From contig OZ037848.1 of the NCBI GenBank assembly GCA_964035575.1, positions 1,178,001 through 1,242,000 of the forward strand: a DNA stretch of 64,000 nucleotides, read 5' to 3'. Below the pieces are notes generated by a model. It saw only the letters and a list, made by a program, of their open reading frames with translations, was not told where the DNA came from and made no database searches. Positions 9,387-20,983 of this stretch are shown piece by piece (positions within the stretch are counted from its first letter, which is position 1; the number at the start of each line of letters is the position of its first letter). The position numbers and the translations under genes were made by a program. This DNA comes from Rhynchopus sp. YZ270_cl-10. Taxonomy: Eukaryota > Euglenozoa > Diplonemea > Diplonemida > Diplonemidae.

Positions 9387-12300
9387 CACGGCGGGGTCCA
9401 CACACCCGAGGGTCCGTAAATTTTACGGACCCTCATTACGGACCCTCAAGTGCGGACCCGGGTCCGTAATTACGGACCCTAGGGTCCGTAATTACGTACC
9501 CTAGGGTCCGTAATTACGGACCCTAGGGTACGTAATTACGTGGTCTAAGGTGGGAAATCACTGTTTGGATGTGTGACTGCTGGTCGAAAAGCCCTGGGAG
9601 CAAACCGAGTGGTACACAGGTACCACATGATAGACCATGATCATGTGGGCCTATCCCAAGTTACATACCGAAAAAAGTCGTGAGCTCGGTTAGTTGTCAA
9701 AGACGTCTTCCACCATGCACTGAGGAGATAATGATCCAACAATTTACAAGAAAGATTACTTAACCTACTGCTGGAGTTGCCAGGTCGTAGTAACACACAA
9801 AGTGTGCCTCCGTTCGGGAAGACCGGATATTCTAGAGACCAAAAAGGCCTCAAGAATATCTTCCGGTAGTCAAGGTATAACCGAGTGAACGGCCCAAGAC
9901 CCCCGTGGAGAAGTTAAATGTTGTAATGCTATCAAGTACAAACTGCGAACACTGTCTTACCCTCCTCAATACATGGTGGAATATGTCTTTGACAACAAAC
10001 CGAGCTCAAGAGTTTTTAAACTTCCCTGAGGGAATGCGAGACGCAAAATTTACCACCAGACCCTGTCTTCGTGCACCTTCGGTGCAACGCTGCAGACAGG
10101 CCAAACTGCGTTGGACTCAGAGGAATGCCTGCTGTGCAGTGTATCAATGAGAACCAAGTCCCAGCAACAAGGGGCGCCTTTTGGCGGGCGTTGTTGAGGG
10201 TGTTTGGGGTGCAAAGTTTTCCACAATTTTGATGCGCGGGTACAGAAGTGTTGTCTTGTTCTTTCATCTTTAGGAATGTAAATGTCAATCGCGTTTAACT
10301 ACCACTAGGGCTTGTTCAGTGAACCCACAAGGGGTCGAAGGGGGTTGGTTATCCCATAGCTATCAAAGGTTGTGTCGACCAGGCTAAACCACTATGTTAC
10401 GCTGTACGTTGTTAAATCCGAAGAAATAACACTTTAGCAGCCGCAGGAAGTTTGCTAAAAAGAGTGCCTCACGCTACACAAACCACCACCCGCGATTGAC
10501 TTAGATGTTATAACAAAGAGAATTCAGAACAAAACAACACCCTGCCCCATACACACTAAATTGTCATGCTTCAAGAGCATGCCTGGGCCAAAATTACTGT
10601 TGACCAAAAAGGCAACAAGACCACCCACAAGGAGTGTAAATTGTGCACTGGTTTTCTGGGGGAACGCAATATTTTCTTGTGTCTAGTCCTCCGCAAGCAG
10701 AGGACAGACTTTCCGGAAGGTTTCCAAAGTCGAATTTCTTGCACTAGCTATGCTCCCTTGGTTAATGGCTATAGCAGTGACTGACTAAGTGTACCCACCC
10801 CCCTCCACCCAGATCTTCGTCCGCAAACTCAGAATAGATTGATGCGGGTAGATTTTGAGTTGTTGAATGTCGGACCGCGGTGAAGCTTCTCATCGCAATC
10901 GCGGGTGCAGTTCAGACTTCACGATCCTGTGATAAGTGTAAATGTGGGGTGTGATTAAGTTATGGTATACAAACGTAGTAGTCGGGAAAGGTGAGGTTAA
11001 TAAAAAAGGCTATTTATTGCCGTGAAATAAGATAGATTTTTTCCACGCTACAGGTCGAGAGAGTGACCTGCTGCACAAATGGTTCGAGTGAAGCGAGGTG
11101 AATTATGTGAAGCAGGTAACGAGCGCCTGTGGAACCAAATAGAAACGTAACACTCATCACACGATAAAACCCATGGGAGAGGTTGTGGTGAAACGCACAC
11201 ACCTCGACCTGAGGAGTGGCTCTGCAGCGCGGTTCGTCCCCAGAACCGCAAGTGTGTTCAAAATGCTTTGTTTCTATTTCCTCCTTCATGTCATGAGGTG
11301 ACACAAAATGATTGGTGCGTAAAAAAATAGCTATTTAATAGTGTGAACATTACGCGTTTATTTCGAGTTGAAAACACGAACAAGTTGAAATATGCGGCAT
11401 TTTTTTGTTCAATCTTCACTAGTAACTGAAAGTTAAACATAATTACATACCTTGTCTTCCCCGTAACCTGCGCCTTCGCTGCTTTTAAGGTGCTTTCTCT
11501 GGGTGCCCAGTACCCAGTACCCAGTACCCAGTACCCAGTACCCAGTACCCAGTACCCAGTACCCAGTACCCAGTACCCAGTACCCAGTACCCAGTACCCA
11601 GTACCCAGTACCCAGTACCCAGTACCCAGTACCCAGTACCCAGTACCCAGTACCCAGTACCCAGTACCCAGTACCCAGTGTCTTCGAGAACCTAAAAATG
11701 CATTTTGTTGAAATTTTCTGGCTTTTTCTGAACTTTTCCCAGCTACTTTTCTGGTCGAGTAGCTATTTTCACTTTTCTGGTGTATGAGTAGGTTTTCTGG
11801 GTGGGAGACTGGATTCTGGGTACAGAGGTGTGTCTGGGCACCCAGGCACCTGGGTACTGGTGTATTTTCGGCCCAGTACCCCGGTACACGATACACTGGT
11901 GTACAAGGAAAAAAGTCGTGAAAAAGCAACCACAGCTCCACATGACAAACACAAAAGTGTCCAGTCACGTGGGGCATTCATGCACTGAGGAGATAATGAT
12001 CCAACAATTTACAAGAAAGATTACTTAACCTACTGCTGGAAATTGCCAGGTCGTAGTAACACACAAAGTGCGCCTCCGTTCGGGAATACCGGATATTCTA
12101 GAGACCAAAAAGGCCTCTTCCGCTGGTCAAGGTATAACCGAGTGAACGGCCCAAGACCCCCGTGGAGAAGTTAAATGTTGTAATGCTATCAAGTACAAAC
12201 TGCGACCACTGTCTTACCCTCCTCAATGCATGGTGGAAGATGTCTTTCACAACAAATAAGCTGTACACAGGTACACAGGTAAAACCCGTTAAAATTGTGT

Positions 12301-12748
12301 GTGAAAGTTAAAAATAGCTATATTTGCATTTTTCGCCCAGCATTGAGGACACATAGTCCCACCAAGGGCAATTTTGTGATGTCAAAAAAAATTTTTTTTC
12401 GGACCAAAAATTGACTTGTTTTCGGTAAAACCCACTAAAAATTGTGGTACTCTAAACTGCGTTTTAGACCCCCACAGATGCTCAAAAGTGCCAAATTTTG
12501 CTTTTAATGGCCTCAAATCGTCGAAATTAGCCCTAAACGGGGGCAAAAAAAATTTTTCGAGAGTCCCTTTCCCTGGGAGGCTCCGTAATTACGGACCCTA
12601 GGGTACGTAATTACGTACCCTAGGGTACGTAATTACGGACCCTAGGGTCCGTAATTACGTACCCTAGGGTACGTAATGACACTCCGTAAAGAGGGACCCT
12701 CCTAACATGCCGTTTTACGGACCCTCGGGGTGTGCGGACCCCGCCGTG
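9387..12748. mobile_element. TA-flanked DNA element nested in the foldback element
   Basis: Ends CACGGCGGGGTCC and GGACCCCGCCGTG, flanked by TA on both sides. Next to each end are stretches of TACGGACCCTAGGGTCCGTA-type palindromes (9408-9545 and 12580-12725). A block of about 270 bp is repeated in the same direction at 9706-9975 and 11978-12250. It also holds the 7-bp satellite at 11509. A short frame near 10566-10784 has Trp, Cys-x2-Cys and Lys spacing that recalls a BED finger, but I would not call a gene. Confidence 0.6.
11509..11679 (+). repeat. 7-bp minisatellite, unit GTACCCA
   Basis: About 24 copies of a 7-bp unit inside the element at 9387-12748. Related GTACCC motifs continue to about 11885 and recur near 41258-41282. 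Confidence 0.95.
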
Positions 12749-12757
12749 TATAAAATT

Positions 12758-13892
12758 TTCTCGTAATAACCTCTCACGGTATATTGGGCCATTTCCAAGC
12801 CACCTCTGGTCGGAAAACACCCCAGAAGTGGGTCAGAAACACCCTGTGACCCGAAAATTCATGATAAGGGCGACTCAGAATATGCTAAAATGCAAAAAAA
12901 TAGTGAAAAAGTGGCTTTTTGACGGTTTTGGCCATGTTGGGCAAAATGGCCATTTTTTGAGAAAAAATCAAAAAAACAGCAAAATTTCGACATCATGACG
13001 GCTGCTTGGGCACCAAACTACCCCAGGGATGTCCCGTGAGTCCATTCCAACCTGTTTTGGACACTTTAGGTACTTTTTTTGGCCATTTTTTGGTGTTTTT
13101 GTGGTAAAAAACGTCCTATGATAGTCCTATACTAATCGCAAGACGCCGTTTGTCCCACAGTCTGGGCCAATATGGGGGCCCACAAATGGGTGAAAACCCC
13201 CGAAAAAGCACTCCGGGAACCCAGATAGTGCCAAATATCCACCAGACACCCACCCAAACACCGCAGAAACACGACAGAAAGTCGTCTTAAAAAACACACT
13301 TTTTTCAAAAAGGTCATTATGGAGCCTGTCTGACGACCTTTTTGAAAAAAGTGTGTTTTTTAAGACGACTTTCTGTCGTGTTTCTGCGGTGTTTGGGTGG
13401 GTGTCTGGTGGATATTTGGCACTATCTGGGTTCCCGGAGTGCTTTTTCGGGGGTTTTCACCCATTTGTGGGCCCCCATATTGGCCCAGACTGTGGGACAA
13501 ACGGCGTCTTGCGATTAGTATAGGACTATCATAGGACGTTTTTTACCACAAAAACACCAAAAAATGGCCAAAAAAAGTACCTAAAGTGTCCAAAACAGGT
13601 TGGAATGGACTCACGGGACATCCCTGGGGTAGTTTGGTGCCCAAGCAGCCGTCATGATGTCGAAATTTTGCTGTTTTTTTTGATTTTTTCTCAAAAAATG
13701 GCCATTTTGCCCAACATGGCCAAAACCGCCAAAAAGCCACTTTTTCACTATTTTTTTGCATTTTAGCATATTCTGAGTCGCCCTTAGCATGAATTTTCGG
13801 GTCACAGGGTGTTTCTGACCCACTTCTGGGGTGTTTTCCGACCAGAGGTGGCTTGGAAATGGCCCAATATACCGTGAGAGGTTATTACGAGA
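12758..13892. repeat. Near-perfect 1.1 kb palindrome
   Basis: Left arm 12758-13315, loop 13316-13334, right arm 13335-13892. The arms differ at only a few positions, for example ATGATAAGGG against ATGCTAAGGG. This is the core of the foldback element. Confidence 0.9.
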
Positions 13893-13931
13893 ATTGCTCC
13901 CGGCTATAAAACAGGGGAGTCGCTGGCCCTA

Positions 13932-14584
13932 CCCCCCCCCCAGATGGTACTGTGAGGGTCCAATTATTCATCCCCCCCTCCAGTAAGCGTTTTTTTTGTT
14001 TTATTGTTTTTTCCTTCTTTTTTTGCAGTTTTGCAAAGCAGCGCAATTTTTTTTTTGTTGTTCATGTTTTTGCGCTTTCATCCGGGGGGATGGCCTCATA
14101 TGAGGTCCGTCGGCGATGTGAATCAATAGCCCCTCCACTCTTTTTATCTTTGCACTCTTTTACTTTCTTCTTTTTTTCTTTTTCTTTTTTCTTATTTTTT
14201 ACATTGGCATTCTTATTGTTTTCCAGAAAAAAAAAGAAAGTGCGGTACCACATTGCTTTATTTCCCCCCCGACCCTCTCCAACGCTACGTTGTGTATGCT
14301 AACGATCTGTACCCCGCATCCGACGTGCTCTAGGGAGCTTCCATTTGCTTCTCTTTTTGATGTATTTCACCGTAACACATGGTCCTTCCCGATCTTTCCA
14401 TTTCCGGAAATATATTGCATCCATCTTGTGCTGTATTCAACAACAGCCACCGGAGTCACACAAACCCCCCCTTTTGTATCTCCCCCCCCATTATCGTTGT
14501 ACAGAGGTAGACGGCCCATTTAGGCCCGGGTGGAGTGGGGCGGGGGTTTGACTAAAAGAGGACACAACAGCGTCGCAGTAAACA
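13932..14584. other. Region upstream of RER1
   Basis: T-rich sequence with no supported gene. A degenerate family E motif GCTTTCATCCGG lies at about 14073. AG dinucleotides after C/T-rich stretches just before 14585 could serve as acceptor of a 5' leader. Confidence 0.4.
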
Positions 14585-16362
14585 ATGGAGGATCTTGCGA
14601 ATCAGCATATGCCCCCGGCAGCGGCAGCGGACCGGATGAAGGTGGTGCTTCAGCAGTTGGATGACAAACTGGTATGTTACCGCCGATGGTCCCTTGAGTA
14701 ATTTCATAGTAACGGTAAGAGGCAAATTTGGTTTTTTTGCTGTTTGTGCAGTGTTTTGATGACAATGATAAACCAAGAAAAAAATGTCTTTTTCGACAGT
14801 TTGAAATGCGACAACAATGTGCCGCATTTGAAGACAAGGTCTTGTTCGATGTAATGAGAATATAGTGGAGCTCATCCTCGGGTGTCTACACTAATACAAT
14901 TTTTCTAAGTTTTCAAAATCAATAAATCTGTAATTATCCTAGCCCATTGGGCGGCATTTGAGTGCCGGAACCACCTTTTTGGTGATGTATCGATGTAATA
15001 AAAATACCCACACACACAGGTGCCGCACACAGTTGTTCGTTACATCACGCTCTTTGTCCTGTTTGGTTTGTACTGGATGAGAATATTTACCGTGGGGGTA
15101 TGCACCGTGATATGGGCGTAAAGGGGGATTTCCTTTCACTTTTTGTTCATTTTTACTCCTCCCCAGTGGGTCCCCACTCGCTTTGAGCGCAATGTACAAA
15201 GTCCAGGATGTTTTGCTTTTAAGGCGAATGTGTGAAATACGGTGGTCACACGGAAATAAGGTGGTTACATGCAGTCAACAACTAACAAAAACTGTGAACT
15301 GTGTCTCAGGCTCCACTAATCCAACAAATTATCAAAAACACACACACAGGGCTTCCACGTTGTGACATACGCGCTTGGTATTTACTTTTTGAAACTGCTG
15401 GTTCTGTTCGTGCAGCCTCTCGTGGACCCGGAGTCTGATGTATGGCACTTCCCTATCTCTTGTCCCTCCCATCCCAGCATCTCACCTGCCCATCGTCAAC
15501 GACTTACCTCTACGTGCTGACCCAGCTTGGTTCATCGTGCGAACCTTGAGTCCACCTGGCTTCACTTCACTTATTCACTTATTCAGATGGCCTGGGTGGC
15601 TGTAAGGGATTCTTTGCGAAGGTTTATTCACCTTATGAAGCCCTTCTTATGGGGCGTGCTCTGATGAGGCAATGGTCCACACAACACTGCACACCTACAC
15701 ACCTAACGTCTGCACCCCACAGGATGAAGGCCCGTCATTGCCAAGCCTCTCATCCGACGAGCACAAGCCCTTCGTGCGAAAAATGCCTGAGTACAAAGTG
15801 TGGAAACACGCGACCAAGGCGCTCTTCGTGGCATTCGTGCTCACCTTCTTCCGGATGTTCGACCTGCATGTGTACTGGCCGATTCTGTTGGTGTACTTCA
15901 TCCTTCTCTTCTTCCTCACCGCGAAAAAGCAGCTCCTGCACATGTGGAAACACAAGTATGTTTTTTTATCAAGATGGGTGCACGAGAGGCACATCTTTCG
16001 AACTATCTTTTTTCCCCTATTGATGCCGTGCAGAGACAAGAAGTTCGACCGAGTGGTACAGATCTTTATTTAGTTGGTGCAACGTGATTGCGAACTGCTT
16101 CTCCGGCACGAGAAGGAATAAAAGTGGAGTTTGCACAACTGTGACAACACAACCGAGGCAACTACAGTACTCCAACAATTTATCAAAAAGAACAATTATG
16201 CATACACCACCCCTTTGGCCTCATCTAGACTAGAAGTAGTCAACCAAATTGTCAAAATGATACCAATATACGCCTTTCTACCAACACAGGTACGTTCCCT
16301 TCAACGTGGGCAAGAAACGGTACGACGGCACAAACTCAAACGTTAGAGAGTACGAGAAGTAG
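14585..16362 (+). CDS. RER1: RER1-like ER/Golgi retrieval receptor, six exons
   Basis: Exons 14585-14671, 14800-14838, 15020-15097, 15350-15439, 15723-15955 and 16290-16362 join in phase to 199 codons, the usual RER1 length. RER1 is a four-pass cis-Golgi protein that returns unassembled membrane proteins to the ER. Family landmarks read across exons: VRYITLFVLFGLYWMRIF, then VVTYALGIY, then the loop PLVDPESDDEGPSLP, then PFVRKMPEYKVW, then WPILLVYF and the C-terminal KHKYVPFNVGKKRYDG. The lysines near the tail fit a COPI-type signal. Five introns of 128-334 bp mostly start GTATG (intron 2 starts GTCTTG) and end ACAG, several with a CA run. Introns 2, 3 and 5 hold family B or B-like sequence and intron 5 also a family A-like one. 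The identification is secure; the exon 2 borders are the least certain. Confidence 0.92.
14861..14925 (+). repeat. Family B short repeat (RER1 intron 2)
   Basis: TATAGTGGAGCTCATCCTCG, GGTGTCTACACTAATACAA, then a diverged AAGTTTTCAAAA end. Confidence 0.7.
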
Positions 16363-16551
16363 AGCAACGTACCGCCACACCACCTCTCTCTCTCCTTCCC
16401 CCTCCCCCATCCCCCCTTATGTCTGTTCTCTTTCGTTGTATCCGTTAATTATCCGGCCCACGAAGTTGAGAACACAGACGCATCTCCCCTGAGTGATGTT
16501 GTCCAATTTTAAAACAAACACAATGCAAAAAAAAATAATCTAAGGTATCCT

Positions 16552-17514
16552 CAGGGGTCGCGCTAACTTGCTACCGACTACCGTAGATTTTTGGCGATTT
16601 TGCTCGGTACGTTTTTTTTTTGCAAACCGGGGTTTCCTTAAGAAAATCAGAGAAACTCATATTTCATTGTAAGGGTACCATAGCGCGTTTTTGCACACAC
16701 ATGTGACCCCACCGTGGAGAGCAATCGGCTCGCGCAATCAAAAGAACGCAGAGAAAAGGGAAAAGAAAAAAGACAAAAGTTGGGTACCGTGCGCCTGCGG
16801 CCCTACGTACTATTCTCAGTCAAGAACACCACAATTTCATCTCAAGCTGATGCGTTTTCAGACTTCAAAATGACCCTTCTTTACGAGAATCAGCAGTCTC
16901 GAAAAATGCGCAGGAATAAAAAATGGTGAGAACTTAAATACTGAAAACTCGTCCATTTTTCCAAAATGACCCCATCACTTTCTGCAATTGCACGATGCGA
17001 TCAACAAAAACGCCTACCCCTTTTTCGTGATCTGGGAACATGCTTGCAGGGGTTTCCTTACTAAAACCAGCGAATCTCACATTTCATAGTAAGGGTACTT
17101 TAGAGTGTTTTTGTACACACATGTGACCCCACCGTGGAGAGCAATCGGCTCGTACAATCAAAAGAACGCAGAGAAACGGGAAAAAGAAAAAGACAAAAGT
17201 TGGGTACCGTGCGCCTGCGGCGCTACCTACTGTTCTCAGTGATGTCAAAAAACGCCACAATTTCATCTGAAGCTGGGTTTTCAGACCTGAAAATGACCCT
17301 TGTTTAAGAGTATGGGTTCATATTTTGTGAAAATTTAAGTCACAAAATTTTTGTCCATTTTTCCGTATATACCCCACCACAGAACGGGATTGGCTAGGAA
17401 ATGCCACAAAACACTGTTTTTTCACCCCCTGGTGCACAGCTGTTTCAGGTACGTTTTTTGGTACCGTTTTTCCATTTTTTCGCCGGTTTTCCCCAAAATT
17501 AGCGCGACCCCTGC
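16552..17514. mobile_element. hAT-like non-autonomous element
   Basis: Inverted ends CAGGGGTCGCGCTAA (16552) and TTAGCGCGACCCCTG (to 17513), with GGTATCCT on both sides (16544-16551, 17515-17522) as an 8-bp target duplication. A block of about 130 bp is repeated inside (from about 16690 and 17110), each with GGGTACCGTGCGCCTGCGGC. It also shares GACCCCACC...CAGAACGG motifs with the element at 4549. No transposase. Confidence 0.8.
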
Positions 17515-17602
17515 GGTATCCTGGCCCTCTTTTTTTGGGGCGACAGTAGTCAGAACCTGCCGGGGTGGGGAGGTGATGTGTCGATACAGCAAAAGGTACG
17601 TA

Positions 17603-17655
17603 GAGTGGAGTGCATTCTCGGGTGACACTAATACAACCAAGTTTTCAAAAACTAA
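17603..17655 (+). repeat. Family B short repeat
   Basis: AGAGTGGAGTGCATTCTCGG, GTGACACTAATACAACCAAG, TTTTCAAAA: family B with a shortened middle. Confidence 0.65.
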
Positions 17656-17659
17656 CTCT

Positions 17660-18267
17660 AAAAAAAACTAAGTAGAAACCAAAAGACTCTTCGGTTATGG
17701 GGAGAAGGGGGATGGGGAAAAAGCGTTTTTTTTTTATTTGATTCGTTTGTTAATGTAGAGGGGACTGGGGAGTGGGGCACAGCGGGTTGTCCAAAGGTGA
17801 CGAGCAACAAAAACTTATGTTGATCTTTAACTCTATTTTAGCGAAGTAGGAGGAAAGAGGGTTCTGTGCAAAGGCCTTCTTCAGGAATAAATCAACCCGT
17901 TGTTCTAAGGCGAGTTGTTGTAAGGTAAGCACAAAGAGGCGAACGCTCATCTTATTAACGTTTTGTTGTTTTTTGCTCACCGTAGACTGACTGCAACTTC
18001 GTGACAAAAAACGCTGTACCTTTGAAGGCGTGCCCTCAAAACACCCATAACAAAAGGAGGCACAAGCAAAACGACAATAAAACAATAAAAAAGGGCGTAT
18101 AGAACGAAAACCGGGAAAAAAATGAGGTAGGACGCTTATTTTATCCTCCTCGGTTCATCCCTTCATCTCACCCCTTTGTGGCGCCCTCAAATTTCCCCCC
18201 GAATCCCTCCCTCCATAAAACGAATAAGAATACACTAAAACACGATTATAAAAGAGAAAAAGCTGAT
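17660..18267. other. Gap upstream of the zinc-finger gene
   Basis: Purine- and pyrimidine-rich sequence with no supported gene; the last 150 bases are likely 5' untranslated sequence of the next gene. Confidence 0.4.
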
Positions 18268-19830
18268 ATGCCGAGACCCGCGTTGGGTAGTGAGGTGAGG
18301 TTTGCGACAGGGAGTCATTCTGGCGCGCTTGGGTATGTGTGGGACGACGGGAGCAGCGTTCCTGGGAACGAGATGCTGAAGGTGAAGCTGTTCGACACGG
18401 AGGAGGTGGTGACGACGTATCCTTCTGAGCTAGCGTGGACTGCGTCTGTGCCGCCTATCGACACGCCTGTGGAGCTTGTGTACATCGCAAGCATGGAGGG
18501 TGTCAGCGGGCGTGTCACGGGATACGTCAACGTGGCTACCATCAACCGCATCGAGACCGTTCTCGGCTACCATCACGGCTGCCGTGCCTGCCTCGTGGAC
18601 ACGTTCCCCGCACCGCACGGCACACTCCCCATCCTCCCAGAGAACCTCCTCTGGACCCGCGAGGTCTTGGACCCGGGGCAGCCAGAGGTAACGCCACTGC
18701 CACCACCAGGTATGTTGTCTTGTAAAAATGGGGGAAAATGTCGAGGATAACCTAAACAAAACCTAAAGTGCAATGAATTTTTTTTTGGCGATTCGCGACA
18801 AAGAATGTGTAACGGTGGCTAAGTGAGACCCTGCATCATACCGCAAGCTTTCTTTTAAACGCTATGATCCGGATAGCTTAGTATTAATATTACACAATCT
18901 TTTCAACCACCTTTTACCCACTCCATTCTTCCCCCACTCAGGCGTACGCACAGGCGATATCGACCCCCTTCTTCTTCCTAACCCAAGCAAGACTGCTGTG
19001 CCCGATCATCCTATTGACGCACACGACCGTCCGAAGACTGCACTACACCAACTCCTTCTCCGCTCTGGGAGGAAGGAGGTCCTGGTCCGCTCCCACCCAC
19101 ACGGGACGGGACGCGTTGTGAAGAGGGTGTACCACCACGACGTGCTGAGCTTGGTGCTGCCTAGTCTCGATGCGTCGGACCCACCGGAGGGGTGGTGCAG
19201 GCTGCTATCGGGTGGGTTCTTCCGGCTGCTGGGGGAAGGCGATGCGTTGCTTCCACTGTCGATGCGGTGCCCACTGTGCGCCGAAGGGTTTGCAACAGAA
19301 CAGAGTGCACGAGAACACTTCAGAACACAACACCCCGACGAAGAGTACCGCGTGTCTCTCTCTGGGGGCGACACGGAGCCAGACAAATCACACTATGCAG
19401 AGGGGATGGACGTACGGCTCCCCATGGTCCCATCCTCAAGCCTACCTCAGGTGACACGGCCACGTGAAACAGGCACCTCCCCAGCATGGTTCAACCTGCA
19501 GAAGCCGCGTCGCAGCTCTGCCTCTGTAATAACGTCAGGCCCCTCCTCGCCTGTAGCGTCGGCACGTTTTTACGACGTAGAGTCTCTCAGAGGGAGCCCA
19601 CGCATCTCCCCCTCAGTAAAGGAACATCACAACGCAATTCTCAAGAGGATGGGGTAAGATGAGGGGGAGAGTGGGGGGGTTTCGATGTAACCATGTAAAT
19701 CAGGTTTTGTTTTTTATTTTTACTCAGGCAACATTCGTTAGTTAGTTGGGAAGATCGAAGGGCGGCCCTTGAATGGCATGTGACGAAGTGCGCCTCAGAG
19801 CTCTTTTTCCCCCTGATGCAGTGTGAGTAG
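18268..19830 (+). CDS. C2H2 zinc-finger protein, three exons
   Basis: Exons 18268-18709, 18942-19653 and 19728-19830 join in phase to 418 aa. The start at 18268 is preferred over an in-frame ATG at 18178, whose leader reads like untranslated sequence. Residues 1-60 form a small beta-rich KOW/Tudor-like segment (GSEVRFATGSHSGALGYVW...); this is a resemblance, not a firm match. Exon 2 carries one good C2H2 finger, CPLCAEGF..REHFRTQH (C-x2-C-x12-H-x4-H). Exon 3 has WHVTKC and MQCE, which may be part of a second zinc site. The middle to C-terminal part is Ser/Pro-rich and likely disordered. The donor of intron 2 (GTAAGA) overlaps an in-frame stop codon, so a product ending at 19657 would result if it were retained. 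Nucleic-acid binding is likely; the exact role is unknown. Confidence 0.7.
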
Positions 19831-20983
19831 AAAATCAGAATAATATAGTTGCCGTTTTGATTGCCTGATACTGACTATTTTCTTCCCATCACATCACTTT
19901 GCGCCAAATTCAGATCCCACACCCTGTTTGGCTGCGTTCTGCGAAAATAATACTTCCTTTCCTAGTCGTGTTATCAAGATCAGGTGGCGACCGTAAAAGT
20001 CCGGTTCTTTTGGGGTAAATGCTGCCAAGTGTTTGTAGTTTATTTTTTACCTGGCACACCATTTTTTTTACACTATCTCAACTTCGCTTTCCTGCGCAAC
20101 GTTTCTTTGCGGTGACTAAGCACGAGAGGCTTGGGGCCTTCTTTTTTTTTATAAACCTCCCTTCTCACTGCGTCTTCATCTCTGGTGCCCACAACGGAGG
20201 CTTTGCCGGTACGAGCAGTTGTTGCGCACGAGAGCAGGCTTCGCCCAACATTGAAGACAGACCCTAATTACCCACGAAGGTGGATACTTACTTGGCGATT
20301 GTCGACAACCATAACCCACCTCCCATGTGTGTGCAATACAACACCCCTCCCTTCCTCCCTTCCTTTCCCTATCTATGAGTTCCTGCGTCCTAACGAAGGC
20401 TGTCCTCTCTTCACTGAGAGACCAATTCTATTCGAACTCCCTTTGTGTGGTCCATGTGATGCACCGCTATTGTGTGTTTGAAAAATAGGTTATTGGGTAA
20501 TTCCTTGTGCGGAAATATTGCCCATTATTGTGGAGAAAGGCATACCCATGCCAAGTTTTTGGGGTTTTATTCTTGTAATGTGCATGAGCTCGACCGCGTT
20601 TTAGCATATTTCAACTGTTTTTTAGTGTCCGTGCTTGCGTCGCAGATGCGTTATGCACCATCAACGTCATGTTTGTTTCTTTGTAGGTGAAAGTAAGTGA
20701 AGGTTCATGATCACCTTACAAACGCTTTTTCTTCGTTTCTCTTCGTCTATCTCTCTATGTTGTCTTCCTAAGTTTTCCCTTTTTCCCCTCTAAACTAGGA
20801 ACCCCTTGTATTCAAATGGCAACCCTATGAACGAATTGTACCTGTGTAAAACGCATCCCGACCCTTAAAAAAGGGTACGGCATGTCGTACAAAAAAAACG
20901 TGTTTGTTTTCATTGTGCTGCCCCACCCAAACGTCTCACCCCAACCCACATTCCATCCTTCCTTTTAGTCTATCATAATCACC
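19831..20983. other. Gap between zinc-finger gene and GH3 cluster
   Basis: No supported gene. A family A repeat lies at 20111-20150 and a degenerate family D piece at about 20577-20620. The last 20 bases before the GH3 start, with a CTTTTAG acceptor-like site, are shared with the third GH3 copy. Confidence 0.5.
20111..20150 (+). repeat. Family A short repeat
   Basis: GGTGACTAAGCACGAGAGGC followed by TTGGGGCCTTC and a T run. Confidence 0.6.

Larger units (their letters stand above)
9367..13931. mobile_element. Foldback hAT-like element with a nested insertion
   Basis: Outermost inverted ends TAGGGCCAGCGACTCCC (9367) and GGGAGTCGCTGGCCCTA (ending 13931), between C runs that may be the target duplication. 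Without the inner element (9387-12748) it would be a palindrome of about 1.2 kb: arms 12758-13315 and 13335-13892 are almost perfectly complementary around a 19-base loop. No transposase is seen. The near-identity of the arms suggests recent formation or gene conversion. Confidence 0.7.

Noticed and set aside
11291-11977. 228-codon minus-strand frame with a Gly-Thr-Gly-Tyr-Trp-type repeat
   Set aside because: It is a product of the 7-bp satellite.
2864-12750. CRISPR-like regular repeats
   Set aside because: The arrays have no spacers, and the window is eukaryotic nuclear DNA with introns.
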